Below are positions 25,901 through 38,541 of a DNA stretch of 64,000 nucleotides, in pieces (position 1 is the stretch's first letter; the number at the start of each line of letters is the position of its first letter). Under the pieces are notes generated by a model, which was not told where the DNA came from, made no database searches, and saw only the letters and a list, made by a program, of their open reading frames with translations. This DNA is from Orthonyx spaldingii (taxonomy: Eukaryota > Chordata > Aves > Passeriformes > Orthonychidae). Location of the stretch: positions 1,456,724-1,520,723 of the forward strand of contig VZTJ01005976.1 in the NCBI GenBank assembly GCA_013397795.1, read 5' to 3'. Position numbers and translations under genes: made by a program.

Positions 25901-27455
25901 CCTATGTTACAGAAATCAGCAAACATAAGCTGTTAGGCCATGGGTTAAGGAGAAATTAATTCCAGAGCTGAGACGCATTCATTGAAAAATAACCTGACAG
26001 TTTTAATCAGTGAATTGCTATCTGAAATTCCTCTACTGCTGGCAGTTGCCCTTATAACATATGGAGGTGAGAGGATTTTGCAGATGGCCACTTCAAGACA
26101 CTATTTTACAGCTTTAAATTGAAAATCAGTGCAATGAACTTCACCTGGCATCTGGAGTGTATGCTGCTTCTTTTGAGAACTGTCACTTAGCAGGTGAACA
26201 GCAGTGTAGTATGATGACAGAAAGGTTTGGTTAATAGAGATTTGGTTAATACATTTTTTAGTTTAGGGCATTTTTCATGTTATGAAGTTAGAAGAGTGGT
26301 TGTAATGTGATCCCTGTCTAAAAGGAAAGTACATTCTTGCCAAGCACACATTTCAAGAAGAAGACTTGTTTTTACTGCTCCTTGAGTTCACAGGAGTAGT
26401 TGGGACCCCAGTGAAGCACCTTAGTTAGAGTAATACTGGAGCCTTTGCCTTACTGGGTGGGAGCTATGACAGAATAGAATACTCTAGATAGCTGCTTTTT
26501 TTTTTTATTCCCCAAATCTGATGGCATTATTTTGGATTTGTGCTTGTTGAGCCATGGATTGAAAGTCTTTCTTCATCTCTAACAAGCAGATTATAAAACC
26601 AAGTATCAAGGAGAATGTTCATCTGTGATCTTTAATTTGTTGGTTATGTGGGAAAAAGTGGTATTTGTGAAGGGTTCTCAACTAATCTCATTAAATGCAA
26701 AAAAAGAGTTAAAAAATTGTGTTCAGATGCTGAAATCAAATGTTCGAAAGTTAAGGAGCACTGCATTTATGATCCCTTGACCCCTAATGGACCCATTATT
26801 TAACTCAGTTTTAACCCATAGGCATGTAATTAAAGAATGTGTTACACTGCTATAATTAGGGGAAAAAAGCAAAATTAAGGTTGCCTAAGGAATCGTAAGA
26901 TGTTCTTCCTTAATGTCTTTCAAGGATTTGGCTTAATGTTCTTTCACAGTTTTATATATAGAATCACAGAATGTAATTTCATATCAATTTAAAAAGGAAA
27001 ACAAGGGAGAAGAGCAACACTTATTCCATGCACACACAAAAGCCTTTCATTACACAACATCAGTGAAGTCTAAAAACTAAATTGTTAACCAATGGTACCC
27101 AGATCACGTATGCTGACTGGCAGGGAGAGGAGATCAAAAGGAGGAATAGACTACTGGGAGGACTGAGGGAACAGAGAATAGAAAAAAACATCACCTTAGT
27201 CTTTCTCCTGGTCATGAGATATGATTAATATGAGCAGATGCATGATTCTGAACAAGACACAAATGACTTTGACCACCAGTGAGTCGGTCCAGCCTGGCCT
27301 TCATGTAATAGTGCACGTATGACAGAGTTGCCCAGCAGATGTGTTACAATGTGTAGTGAGACGAGACTAGGGACAGATAAGGTAAGATGTGAGAGATCAT
27401 GGATCAGGTATTTCTGCTTCCATGGAAAGTGGAAGTAGCCTTAAAATGCTTTTTA
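22930..27455. other. Intron stretch without recognisable features
   Basis: About 4.5 kb of AT-rich intron, with a less AT-rich patch at about 25.36-25.64 kb. The longest open frame (24755-25111, 118 codons, + strand) shows no domain. A 15-base CR1-tail-like string at about 26.96 kb is too short to call. Confidence 0.55.
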
Positions 27456-27460
27456 AAAAA

Positions 27461-27521
27461 GGACTTGGGCTATATGGTCTTTAAAGGTCCCTTTGAACCC
27501 AAACCATTGAATGATTCTATG
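27461..27521 (+). mobile_element. CR1 LINE, very short 3' end fragment
   Basis: About 60 bp reading 'tggtctttaaaggtcccttt', 'gaacccaaaccattgaatga', ttctatga. This is the terminal part of a CR1 copy in sense orientation, just upstream of a second, longer CR1. Confidence 0.75.
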
Positions 27522-27577
27522 AGTATGCATTTGCAGCTCAGAAAGCCATTTTCAGCTGAATAAAAAAGAAGCACAGG

Positions 27578-28153
27578 CAGCAAGTCCAGGCAGGTGATTC
27601 TTCACCTCTACTCAGCTCTCCTGAGTCCTCACCTGAAGTACTGCATCCAGCTTTGGAATCCTCAGTGCATGAAAGATGTGGGCTTATTGGACTGGGTCCA
27701 GAGGAAGGACGCAAAAATGATCAGAGGGATGGAGCACCTCTCCTGGGAGGAAAGGCTGAAACAGTTGGGGTTGTTCAGTCTGGTGAAGAGAAGGCTCTGG
27801 GGAGGCCATACTGTGGCCTGTCAATATCTACAGTAGAGTTCTAAAAAAAGATGGAGAGAGGCTCTTTACCAGGGCCTTTAGTGGTAGGACAAGGTGCAAT
27901 GACTTTAAACTGATTCCTTGAGCTGCAAGTGCATTTTCAAATGGAAAGATTTTTTTTTTAATAAGGTTGCTGAGACACTGGAACAGATTGCACAGAAAAT
28001 TTGTGGATGCTCCATCCATAGAAGTGTTCAAATATTGGATGGGGTTTTGAACAGCCTGATCTAGCGAAAGATGCCCTTTCCTGTGGCAAGAGGGTTGGAT
28101 TATAGATGGTCTTTAAAGGTCACTTCTAACACAAACCATTCTATGATTCTATG
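27578..28153 (+). mobile_element. CR1 LINE, 5'-truncated copy with reverse-transcriptase C-terminal relic
   Basis: About 575 bp in sense orientation, from 'caagtccaggcaggtgattc' to 'accattctatgattctatga'. The frame 27594-27836 reads LYSALLSPHLKYCIQLWNPQ and then RGMEHLSWEERLKQLGLFSL, matching the CR1 ORF2 C-terminal region. It then breaks, and a T-rich insertion at about 27949-27962 replaces part of the expected sequence. It is a dead copy. Confidence 0.92.
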
Positions 28154-28195
28154 AAAACTATGAAGAGGAAGGAGTGGCAACAAGGAACTGTTACT

Positions 28196-28553
28196 GACTG
28201 ACCGTAACTGTTCACCCTCCATCCCTCTGTGTTGTTGGGGGAGCAGAGGCTATGAGCAGAAGAGTCTGTAATGAAGGAGTGAAGTCAAGCCTGGGAAGGG
28301 AAAGAGACCAGGTGTTGCTTCAGTGGTTTTCTGTTACTGGTTGGTTGGTTCTCACTACACAAATCTATTTATATTGACAACAAATTAAATTTGCCCCATA
28401 TCAAGTATGTTTTGCCTATAATGGTAAATGGTAAGCAATTTCCCTGTCTTTATCTTTAAACATGAACTTTCTTATCGTATTATCTCCCCCTATCCTGATA
28501 AGAAGGGGCAGCTGAGTGGGCATTTGGCTGTTAGCAAGACTTAACCCATCTCA
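28196..28553 (+). mobile_element. Old endogenous-retrovirus LTR fragment (3' part)
   Basis: This stretch aligns by eye with the 3' third of the LTR at 53724-54790. Shared blocks are a 'caccctcc' start against 'cataacctccactcc', 'ttctcactac' against 'ttctcattatcc', 'aagtatgttttgcctataat' against 'aattctgtttggcccatgat', 'tttatctttaaacatgaact' against 'cttatctcagctcatgaata', and 'gagtgggcatttggctgtta' plus 'aaccca' against the end of the younger LTR. It is much more diverged and its 5' part is missing or unrecognisable. Non-coding. Confidence 0.65.
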
Positions 28554-28559
28554 CCTGCT

Positions 28560-29680
28560 AAGACTCATTAGGGCAATCTTCTATAGCTAGAAGCTCATCT
28601 CCATCTCTGACATAAAAGTAAGTTTTCATGATCTGTATCAGCTCTTCTCTGTCTTTTCCTGATACAGCACTTCTGTCGTGCAGTCACAGCTCAGTAACTA
28701 AGAAGTGCCATTGCAGATGCTCGCTTTATTGGAAAGAGTGCCAGGTCTGGTTCCCCCTCAGTGATCTAAAGCACAAATACCATCTGTCCTACAGTTAAGA
28801 TCACTTCAGTGAGTTTCTACATAACTCATGCTCACACATGCCAGATAAAGCGAATCAGTCTAGCTGCTTTTTAATTTCTTTTTTCGGATCTGTCCTCAAA
28901 TTGCCCCATGACACATGTACAGAAGTACTGCTTCCAAATTCCTACTCGTTAAAGTCGTCAGCTTTCTCTGGAACTTCTCAAAAGAAGGCCTTGTCTGCAG
29001 TACAAGGGCTGCAGGGTGGCCTGAATGCATTTCTTGGCTGTTCACTGGAATGACTCGCTGTCCTCAGAATTGTGATCATAAGAGCTGGCTGGGAACCTTC
29101 TTGGTGTTTTACAACAGCTAGGTGATTGGCAAGAAGGTACACTTGTGAATGTTTCAGTCTTGCAGCTGGTGAAGTTCATGAGGCAGGCACATGCTTTGCT
29201 CAGATACACCCAAAGGGCAATTGTGGTTGAAGCAATTGATCCCATCTCACCAATGCAGTAATTAAGTTTTAGGAAGAGTCTAAGCCTGTGTATGTCAAGA
29301 ATGCCAAGAACATACCAGCATAATAATTTCTGTGAACAAAAAAGGAGGCATTAGATCTTTATGATCTGTGGAAAAGGTGATCATATGTGGAATTGGTATA
29401 TCTAGTATAAGACTCACGTTGACTAACCCTCATAATATTGGGTAATGCGGACTTGAGAATTTTGAGTGGGTAGACTTCAGAAAGGTACTCAAGCCAGTTT
29501 TGTGGGACTTGAGATGCTTAAATGGGCCTATTTTTTTTCCCCTGATAATGAAGAAGATATATTTTTTATTAGGTGAATAAATGTTTTTGGTCTGGGCCTG
29601 ATTTGACCACAGGGTCCCATTTGGATACCTCTTTAATCCACTCATCACAGTCATTTTACTCATCTTTTTCTTGCAACTTT
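28560..29680. other. Intron stretch without recognisable features
   Basis: About 1.1 kb between the LTR fragment and the SINE. Several open frames of 60-77 codons overlap on both strands, none with a recognisable domain. Confidence 0.5.
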
Positions 29681-29689
29681 ATTTAGATT

Positions 29690-29826
29690 TACAAAATATT
29701 CCAAGTTGGAAGGAACCCACAAGGATCATTGAGTCCAACTCTTAAGTGAATGGCCATATAGAGATCAAACTTGCAACCTTGGCAGTAATAGCACCATGCT
29801 CTAACCAACTGAGCTAATTTTGGGGT
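29690..29826 (-). mobile_element. tRNA-Ile-derived SINE with CR1-like tail (TguSINE1 type)
   Basis: On the - strand, from about 29826 downward, the element begins with a tRNA-Ile-like head: 'ttagctcagttggttagagc' (an A-box match), then 'atggtgct', an anticodon-loop equivalent attac, 'tgccaaggttgca' and a decayed B box agtttgatctc. It then runs into 'gagttggactcaatgatcct' and 'tgtgggttccttccaacttg', the CR1 3' tail. This tRNA-Ile plus CR1 structure is known from passerine birds. The tRNA part is mutated and fused to the tail, so it is not a working tRNA gene. Boundaries are approximate. Confidence 0.87.
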
Positions 29827-32800
29827 TAATGATTACTGATCCTTAGAAAGTTACAATATTCAAAAGACCTAAGTTATCCTTAGCTTCATGAAGGCAGTTT
29901 TTATTCTATAATCTCTTCTCCATGAGAACAGTTAATTTTGGGTTTTTAGGCTTACTGTCACAGGAGTTTCATTGCCTGATGCCTTAAGTAACTGTTACTC
30001 CAGATTGTGAAAAGTCTCCTGATCTTGCACTGATCCTCTGAGAACAGCTGTATCAAAAAGCATTCAGAAGTTCACTCTATGTACACACACAGCCAAGTGA
30101 ACCAGTTTCTGTGGGTGGTGGCCAGGTTTGTACTCATCCCCTGTGTTTTGAGGGGGAGGTCTCCTCCTTGGTCACAATGATTTTTTGAAAACAAAAATAG
30201 CAGTTATTCTTCAGACACTCTTTAGGAGTACACCTTGTTCCTGGAACTGAGTTCATTGTATTCTTCAGCAAAATTTCCCAATAGGAAAATTTATAATAGG
30301 AGTTTTCTGGCTGATCTAATGAACCAGTGTTGTACTGAGACTTTAATGTTACCTTTACATCCCCTTATGGGTCACCTCTGTAAGCTCATGGCTGCATGAT
30401 CACTTCTTCAATTTTTTAATTCTTTGAGTGAAAATAATATTTTCTAGTGATTGCCACATAACTAGGAAAATATATCTTGAGTTGTATTGACTTTCTTTAT
30501 GTTGGAAAAAACTGTTGAAGTTTGCATTTTATGTGGTTCTTGCAGCATGTGAATCAAGCCATGAAATCACCCTTCCTGTGCTCTTACCGATGTCACACAC
30601 ACATTTGAGATACCAGATTATTATTTTTTTAAATTTTTTTAATTTTTATGTGGACAAGAAGGTTTAGGAACATTGTTTTCAAACAGATGGCAAACATACC
30701 TGTGTGTGTGATGATTTCCCCACAAGGAGACATTGTGGTAGCATGCTGGGTCAGGACCTACTGCAAGAGGGCTAGAGGTGTGATTCATGTGTATCCACAT
30801 GAGCACAAGTGTGCTTTGAGATGTGAGAAACATGTCCATCCCTGAGACTTGCAGATTAGTCCATGTAAATTCCGTACATGCTTTTTTGTAAGCATGGTAC
30901 CATCACTGTGGGCTTCTGTACATGATGCAGCTCAAGTGATTCTTAAGTCGCTGTTTTCCTTAAGGTTTTACGTGTCCTCTTCAGTCAAAACCAGTGGGTT
31001 CAGCTTGTAATGGAACTTCTTCAAGAAATTGCATTCATGTGTGTATTCCTAACTCCATATGAGGTCCCTTTAAAAGTTCCTGGGGATTCTAGATGTGAGG
31101 AACCAAGGATGCAAATTTACCATTTGGTACCTCACACATGCAACCTCCACAGCATGACCTAGAGTGCATGTGCCTGTGAGTATTTCAAAGACCAAAAAAT
31201 ACCACTTTTTCTAGGGTTGTGCATAGAACATCACATTTCAAAGATGTTCTGGTTACTACTTAGTAGCGTATTTTGGGTGGTGCTGTATATTATTATTTAT
31301 AAAAAAGAAAAAAACCCTTGGGGAATTAAACAGTGAATTTCAGGAAGGATACTTCTACATTCATCCACTAGTTTAATGAAATGAGAGGAATTAAGAGAGA
31401 AGAAAATGTCAGTTCAGAAGAAACTCCTGCTTGAAGAATCCTCCCTCTAAATGCGTGGTTCTTTGCATAACAACCACTCAGTTAAGTTTTGGGGTTGTTA
31501 ATTTCACACACTATTGCAAGAAAATGAAAATAATAAAACCACCATGAGACTGCAGGTCTTCTGGTAACATTGGAAACTGTAATGCTTGTTCTTTTTTACT
31601 GCCAGGTTTATGGTTTTGATTTTCTATCTGGGCATTTAGAAGAACTAGGATTTCTGTTCAGTAGTAAGGCATTCTGGGACATAGATGAAAAGAGAAACTT
31701 CAGCAGCAATCAAAATTAGAGGAAAGCCTGGACTGCAGTTATTCTCTATGGCAATACAATCTAATTGTAACCATATTAGAGAAGCAGAGTTGTGGAGGTA
31801 AATAGTTGGTGTAATATATTGAGTTATACTTTTACATGTTAATATGGCTATAGAAGACATTCACATTCTCTTATTTCAGCAGCTATTGGTGTTTTGGTTA
31901 AAACTAAAATTCTTTGGATTTCCATACAGTATCAAAAAAGAAAGAAAGAATAGAAAGAAGATGGCTCTTGAAATTGGGTGGGAGATGGTTGGAGTGTTTT
32001 ATTTGAGAGGCTGCTTTATTTCTGTTGGAATTGGTGTCAAATCCCAGTCACCTGATAACTCCATAAGTGAAATACGGAGTCAAAACTTGTTTTACACTTT
32101 CCTGTGTAAGACTAATGAGAGCATTTGCAGCCCTTGTTTTAAATGTTTTTTTCTTGCCTTTTAATTTTTTCCTCTTGCTAGTATACAAGCAGATTCACTT
32201 TATTTTGTCTCTTCATTCCACCTTTTCATTCACTAGAAATGCTAAACACAACACTGTGTGGTACTAGTTAAGGGATGAATGGTTAGATCAAATAATTAAA
32301 TTAGTCCGTGTCAACTGTGATTTGTCACGTTTTTTGGTATGGACTCTGAAGATGTGTATACTTAATTCTAATATAAGATTTTCTTGCCAGTAATTTGTAC
32401 CTATCAAGTACTTAAGCTTTCTTATGTATGTAAGGTTTATTTCTGGCTTTTCCTTCCGAGAATGCCTAATGACACTCCGACTCCCTCATCCCCCTTCTTT
32501 GTGAGTACCAGGTTTCTTCCCCTAATTCAGCGAAGCGTTAAGTTGGCTTGCCTATGTTATTTAGGTTGTAATTTACAAATTGTGTCTCTAGTAACACTTT
32601 TTTAGTCAAGAGTCTCTCTTCAGTTATGTGGAAAAATCTGCAGAGTCTCAAGAGTAGTTTGCATCTGCCACTAAATTGTGAGTAGACGGGGTTACCTGGA
32701 AAACACCTTGCATTTGGGGAAAACTTGCTTCTGCTGCTAATTTGTGGGCAGGCAAAATTCCTCCAAAGACACATACCTCAATTCACTACCACTTGAGGAT

Positions 32801-35800
32801 CATCGATTTCTGACCTTATCTCTTTGGAGTTTTACAAAACAATCTAGAAATATTGACTCTTTAAGTCATTGGGGAAGAATTGTACAAGTTATTTTCCTCC
32901 TTCAAATTAAAAGCAGAAAGGTCCAAAAATATTGTAAATAGACAGTTTTCTTGCAAAGGATATAAAGGTGATATATGTAGACTATCATGATTTTTTGTGG
33001 TCTTTCAAAATTTTTACTTCAGATAAACTTGAGTTTCACTTTCCTTTTATGTTTTAAATGAAACAGAACATAAAGGAAACATTAAGCAGAAAACCACACA
33101 AGTCCACTGGTAATATCCAATACAATATCCAAAATGAGAAAAAAAGCTTTACTCTTTCAGTGGTTTTTGAGCTTCTTGTACTTGGAATGTGTTCACATGG
33201 TAATTCCAATTTGAATAAATATGGGAGGTTGTCCTAAAGTAAATTAGCAACTAAATATTGATTCCAGTAGTTTCCTTCCTTATGTTTTACTCTATTATTT
33301 TTATTTAGAAAGGTAGTTCTTGTCCAAATTATTACTAATCTGAAAAATGTGAGATTAAAGTTACTTACTAATGACTAATTACCTACTAAATGATCTGTTC
33401 TGTATCCCTACTAAAGTAGATGTGCTACTAAATACTTTTTCCAGATTAGTTTAGCATGTCTGAATTGAAGGTGCTTCCATTACTTTCATTGGGGGGCTGT
33501 GTCACAGTTTTATAGATCTGACAGCTAAACAATATTTTTTTATCTTCGGTTTAAAATTTTATGATGTTATGCCTAGTTAAAACTCTTTGAACAATCTTCA
33601 ACAATTCTTACTCCTCCAAGGAGGAAAACTTACTCAAGTTATAAAGGTTATTAAATCTTCCCTTACATGTCTGCACAACTAAACTATATATATGAGTGTT
33701 TAAATACCCACCCCATAAATGATTATAAAGGTCTGGCGTTCATGTTTACTTTGAAGATCCCTGAAGCATGACCACGTTGTCAGTAGCAGTAAAGAACAAT
33801 GATCGGTTCCCCCATGTGTGGATTCTGTACTTGCATCATGAGCATTTGCAGGTGGGAATAGCTGGTTCTCCAGGAACAGGACACCTGTCATCAGAACACT
33901 AATTTTAAGTTGTGACAAGTCATCCCTGGTTCTGGAACCGTAGCACAGGAAACCCTTGTAAAAACCCTTATAAATGCCTTGACAACAGCCAGGGGAGATT
34001 ATTTGGGCTGTGTGTCGTTTTCTTGAAGGAGCTACGTTCCCTACAGTTGAACAGACTCTAGACAGACTCAAAAAAAAAAAAAGTTTTTGAGCTGAGTCTT
34101 TCTGTTTGGACACAAAGACAAAATACATCAAATGAACAACCAACCAAACTAAAGCCCTCTGTTGTTTCATGTGTACGCTGTTTTAAGATACTGTGTAAAC
34201 AAATTATTGGTCTCACAGAAGGAAGAGGCTAGCCACTGGCAGACAGCAAGGAATTTATCTTCAGGAATGCTGCCAGGATTATTAAAATAGTTGTGCATTG
34301 TAGAAAGCAGAGATGGACCCATTATCTTCAGTCTCAGTGTGTCATTTGCGTAATTCAGTGGTTTGTAGGAATGCTTTTTTATAGTGGGTAATTCTTGCCT
34401 TGGACTATGTTGTGATGTCTTATGCCTGGTATTAAGGGCTTCAGAGAAGAGAGTATCTGCAGAGCATATACATATATTGAGATAGGTTAATTAAATTCAC
34501 TACTATAAATATGAATGCCAACTTAAGGAAACAGTATTCGAAACCTTTAAGTTTTTCTCTTGGTTCCAGTACAAAAGAAGAAGAGATACTAGGGATGAAT
34601 TTGCACTCATTTATAAGATTGTGTTCCTATTTACACTGTAGATTTGCCTTTCTTGCAATATTTTTGACAACTATATTGTGCTGTCATTTGAACTGTAATA
34701 TAATTAACTATGTGCTTTGAACAATTCAGAGGCTAAATAATGTCATTTTTTGGATCCGATTTAATTGAACAAAAAGATTATTTAATTTGTTTGTGTTATG
34801 CTTGTGAAATGGTGATTTTTATTTTTCATTTTATTTTGCTATTTAGGGAAATAATCTGCAGGAAAAGCTATCATAGTTTTCAATTTGCAGTTAAACTGTA
34901 TTTTAGCTATTTGTGCCCATTAATTTCAGAGTTTGTGAGAACTCAGCTATAGAGCATTTTGCCCTGCATAGTCTCAAGGCTTTTTTTTCCAGATTACCTT
35001 TTTAACTGCTGGTGTTGATTTTATTCCTCTGTGCTAATGTAACATGCCTGTTTGCTCCAGGTTGTTTAATGTCACTAGCATTGTTTGAGGGACAGGATTG
35101 TTTTCATTTCAATGTAGCATAGCCATGCTAGAACTGAAAGAAAAGAACGAAATACTGTTTGAACTTATGGCACATTATTTTTGTGGTATGTTAGTGGGTG
35201 CCATGTTTGTGCATTTGGCATAGCCTGTGTTGTGAAAATAGGATTTTCTGGTAAAGCTAAAGCAATGTAATTGCACTGACAGAGACATTTTGGTTGAGAG
35301 AGCACGGTGAGAAGCATTCAGATCTGAGTATTTATTCCAGGACTTCCTTAATTACAGTCTTGTAATGGAAAAAAATAATAAATGCTGTTATCAGGAGAAT
35401 GATGATAGAGAAACAGAAAGTGAGTGATTTCACAATGAGTTCATAGGAGAGCTGGAATAAGATGCAGGAGTCCTGCCATCAGGTCTCATGTGAAGTGTAA
35501 ATTCTGCTCACTCCCATATATTTCATCTTCATTTTCTAAGATGTACTACTTTGTGACAAATCTCATTTAGATCATATCCCCTCCTGGGCAGTTTGGAATG
35601 TGTCTGTGTCAGGCAGTGAAGTCTTGGTTTGGATGCTATTGCAGTTCAGTTAAATAATTAGTGATATATATATAATTATTTAATCACAATCTCTTACATA
35701 TATTATTTATGTTGTAAAATCTTTTCTTACTATTTCATTTATTTTAATATATTTATTGAATTCTGTCAGTGAGGTATTAAAAGTTTAGCATGCTTTTCTC

Positions 35801-38040
35801 CTTCAGACAATCAATGTTATTCTTAGTTTACCAGCTAAGTACATTAAGTGATGGATATTTGTCAGCATTCATGGTAACCAAACCTGCATATATTTGCTTA
35901 TCTATGTAGGATACTTTTGTATGAATTCGTTGAACCTATTAATTGGTGAAGAATTATTTTGTACAACAAATAGTAACTATTCAGACCTAATATACATGCA
36001 AAACACTAACTTCCTTGTAATCTGTGTTCAAAACATTGGTTGTGTCAGCAGTAACAGTAATCTGTTCCCATGCTGAAACATTCTCAAAATCTCTAATAAC
36101 CAACTTCTCCACCATTGTGTGCTGGAGTGTTCAGTTTTAGAAGTATGTTGCAGTCAGCAACATGGAACATAGACCAATATTCTGTGAGTACATCTTTGAA
36201 TGCCAGCTGTTTGTGGAATAGCCAGTAGTTTGGGAGATCTTTGTTAAACATGCTCAAATTGTAATTCCTGTCTTTCCTTAATACTAAGTTATTGACATAA
36301 TTTACCTCAAATACACTTCACATTTGTGTTCTGACATGCTGAGGTGGGAAGTGCTAGGGCTGTAACAATAACCAATATAAAATGGTATGTGATCTGGTTA
36401 TATTACAGGAATTTTAGGCCTTACTGAATTTTGTGTGGGCATTACCTTCTGTTGACTTTAAATCCCAGATGCTTTAATAAATATGCTGCTTAGCATTACT
36501 TGATCACAAGTAGGAGTAAAAAAACTTTATCAGAAGTGTGAAGACCATTCATTATTACATTGAAACGTTCTTCTAAAACCAATCTGTCACTGAAACTCTT
36601 CAATACAACTCAAGAAGGAATTAAAGCAAATATTCAGTTTCGAGCAGATAAGTAACCACATTGCAGCAGCAGAACACTAAATGTATTTAATTAAGTTTCT
36701 GGTATTAGAACCCTTTGTTGCCTCTTTTGCAGCATGTTGTCATGGCTGTAGCCTCGTGTTCCCTTTGTTCGTAGTTGCAATACTTGTACAAAATCATTAA
36801 AAGAAGTTGCTTCAGCTTCAACAGGCTGCTGCTTGACAAATCTAGATCTGGTATAGTCTAACACATTAAACATATCAGTAGAGCAAACTTGGTGTTTACC
36901 TATAGAACTGTTAATAGCACTATTGAAATCTAAGAGGGATTTGCATTAATAATGAGGAAGGCCATAAAGGGTGTGTACAGATGTTTCCTAATGCAATAAG
37001 TCTGTTGCTCTAAAGGCATATGATCACATTTGGAAAATTGGTATTGCATGTCTTGGCCGTTCATTAAAAACTGAAAACTTAAAGTTAACAGTTATTTTGA
37101 TAGACTAAGTTCAAGGTCACCCTTTGTTTAAATGATGTTTTGTTTTCTGCAATTAGACCATGCCAGGTGTATTAAGTATGTAATTAAAACCAGAAGGTTT
37201 GGCTAATTCAGAGTAAATGAGAATGAAATACAAGGTCATTATTCGTCTCTAGTGAGATTCCAGAAGAACAGCGCACATGGAACTATTTATAAAACATTTT
37301 GCATGGTCAAAAATTGGTTTAGGTTGCTGTCCATGGCTTTTAAATTAAACTGCTCACAGATTTTTACTAAAGTACCTGTAACATAGAAATATGCTCTCAT
37401 GTCTAGTGTTGAATTTGAATGGAAATAAAATATATATGATGTATAATTTTATGGCATAGAGTTAAAAAAAGAAAAAAAGGTAGTAAGAGAGCCTATAAGG
37501 CAGTCTGTTATTAGGTTGAACTTCCACTGACAGCCGCAGTACTGGTTCAAAGCATCAGAAATAATACCTACAAGGGAATGGACTACTTTTGTACTAGTGA
37601 ATTGAATTTCTTGCTCTGTAAATACTTAGTGTAGTATGGTGATGGCAAATTTCCTCCCCTGTACACAGTAAACAAACCTTAATGGAGGCAGAATTCATGA
37701 TGATATTCATTACTTCTGCACCTCTGACCTCCTCTTAGGCCCCTGTGGTTCTCCCAGTATGGGGCTGGAGTGGATTGTAAACTATGGATCTGACCAGTCC
37801 GGGGCAGAGTCCATGGAAGTTGGTTTAATCAGGGAGACTTTTGTGGTCTTCCATCTCCCAAGGTTAGCATCTTTTTCTTTTCCATACCATGTATATTTTT
37901 GGGAAGAGCTGAAAAGAAATAAAGTGTGCTGCTTTGGTTTCCTATATGCAAGTAAAATCCCTTAGATTTGTCATAGAAAATTAAAATAGTCCAAAACTAC
38001 AGGGGTACATAATATTTAGGCTAGTACTTACAAAAGTGAT

Positions 38041-38235
38041 AGGTGTTTGGCTCTTGGGGATTTTGTGGGGGATTATGGGGAGTTTAGTTTTAGTTATTTT
38101 CTTTTGGGGATTGTTTTTTTGTTGTTACCTTTTTGGTTTAGTTATTTGAGCAGTGGGGTTTTTTTTCCCCTGTTGTTGTTTTGTGTTGCTTGGTTGCATT
38201 TTGTTTTGGTGGTTCTTTTTTTTAAAGAAAATTAG
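38041..38235 (+). repeat. G/T-rich low-complexity tract
   Basis: About 195 bp made almost only of G and T on the + strand, which is the transcribed-RNA sense. It includes the runs GGGG, GGGGG and GGGG at about 38056-38080 with 6-7 base loops, and a fourth GGGG about 25 bases later. The open frame across it is an artefact of composition. Confidence 0.8.
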
Positions 38236-38488
38236 GTTCATCCTCTAAATACCGTAATTTGGAATACCATCGATTTACCTCACTGAATTCAGGTGAAACA
38301 ATGAATATTTATACTTTGGTATTTTGAAGATTACTATGCAGTTGAAATTAAAAGAACTAGATTGTTTGTTACATGTTTTCTTTAGGCTACAATGTGCTTC
38401 AAAATGCTTTTCAGTGTGATTATCAAAATCTTCACTCTGTTTAAAAGTGACCAGGAATTGAAGAGAGGTGTCTTAGAAGAGAAGCCAG

Positions 38489-38541
38489 CCATGTATAAAT
38501 GCACCAGAATAATGCACCAACCATGTATAAAGTCACCAGAA
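38489..38541 (+). repeat. Short imperfect tandem duplication, 32-bp period
   Basis: 'ccatgtataaatgcaccaga' at 38489 is repeated as 'ccatgtataaagtcaccaga' at 38521, with two differences in the first 20 bases. It is a small local duplication with no evident function. Confidence 0.75.

Noticed and set aside
26955..26975. 'tagaatcacagaatg', resembling the start of an antisense CR1 tail
   Set aside because: Only about 15 bases match before the sequence diverges; this is too short to call.
29760..29826. Apparent tRNA-Ile gene on the - strand
   Set aside because: The B box and anticodon loop are mutated, there is no proper acceptor stem, and the sequence continues into a CR1 tail; it is a SINE head.
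33700..34170. 156-codon antisense open frame
   Set aside because: No recognisable domain; it includes the A-run as a Phe stretch. Kept only as part of a low-interest finding.
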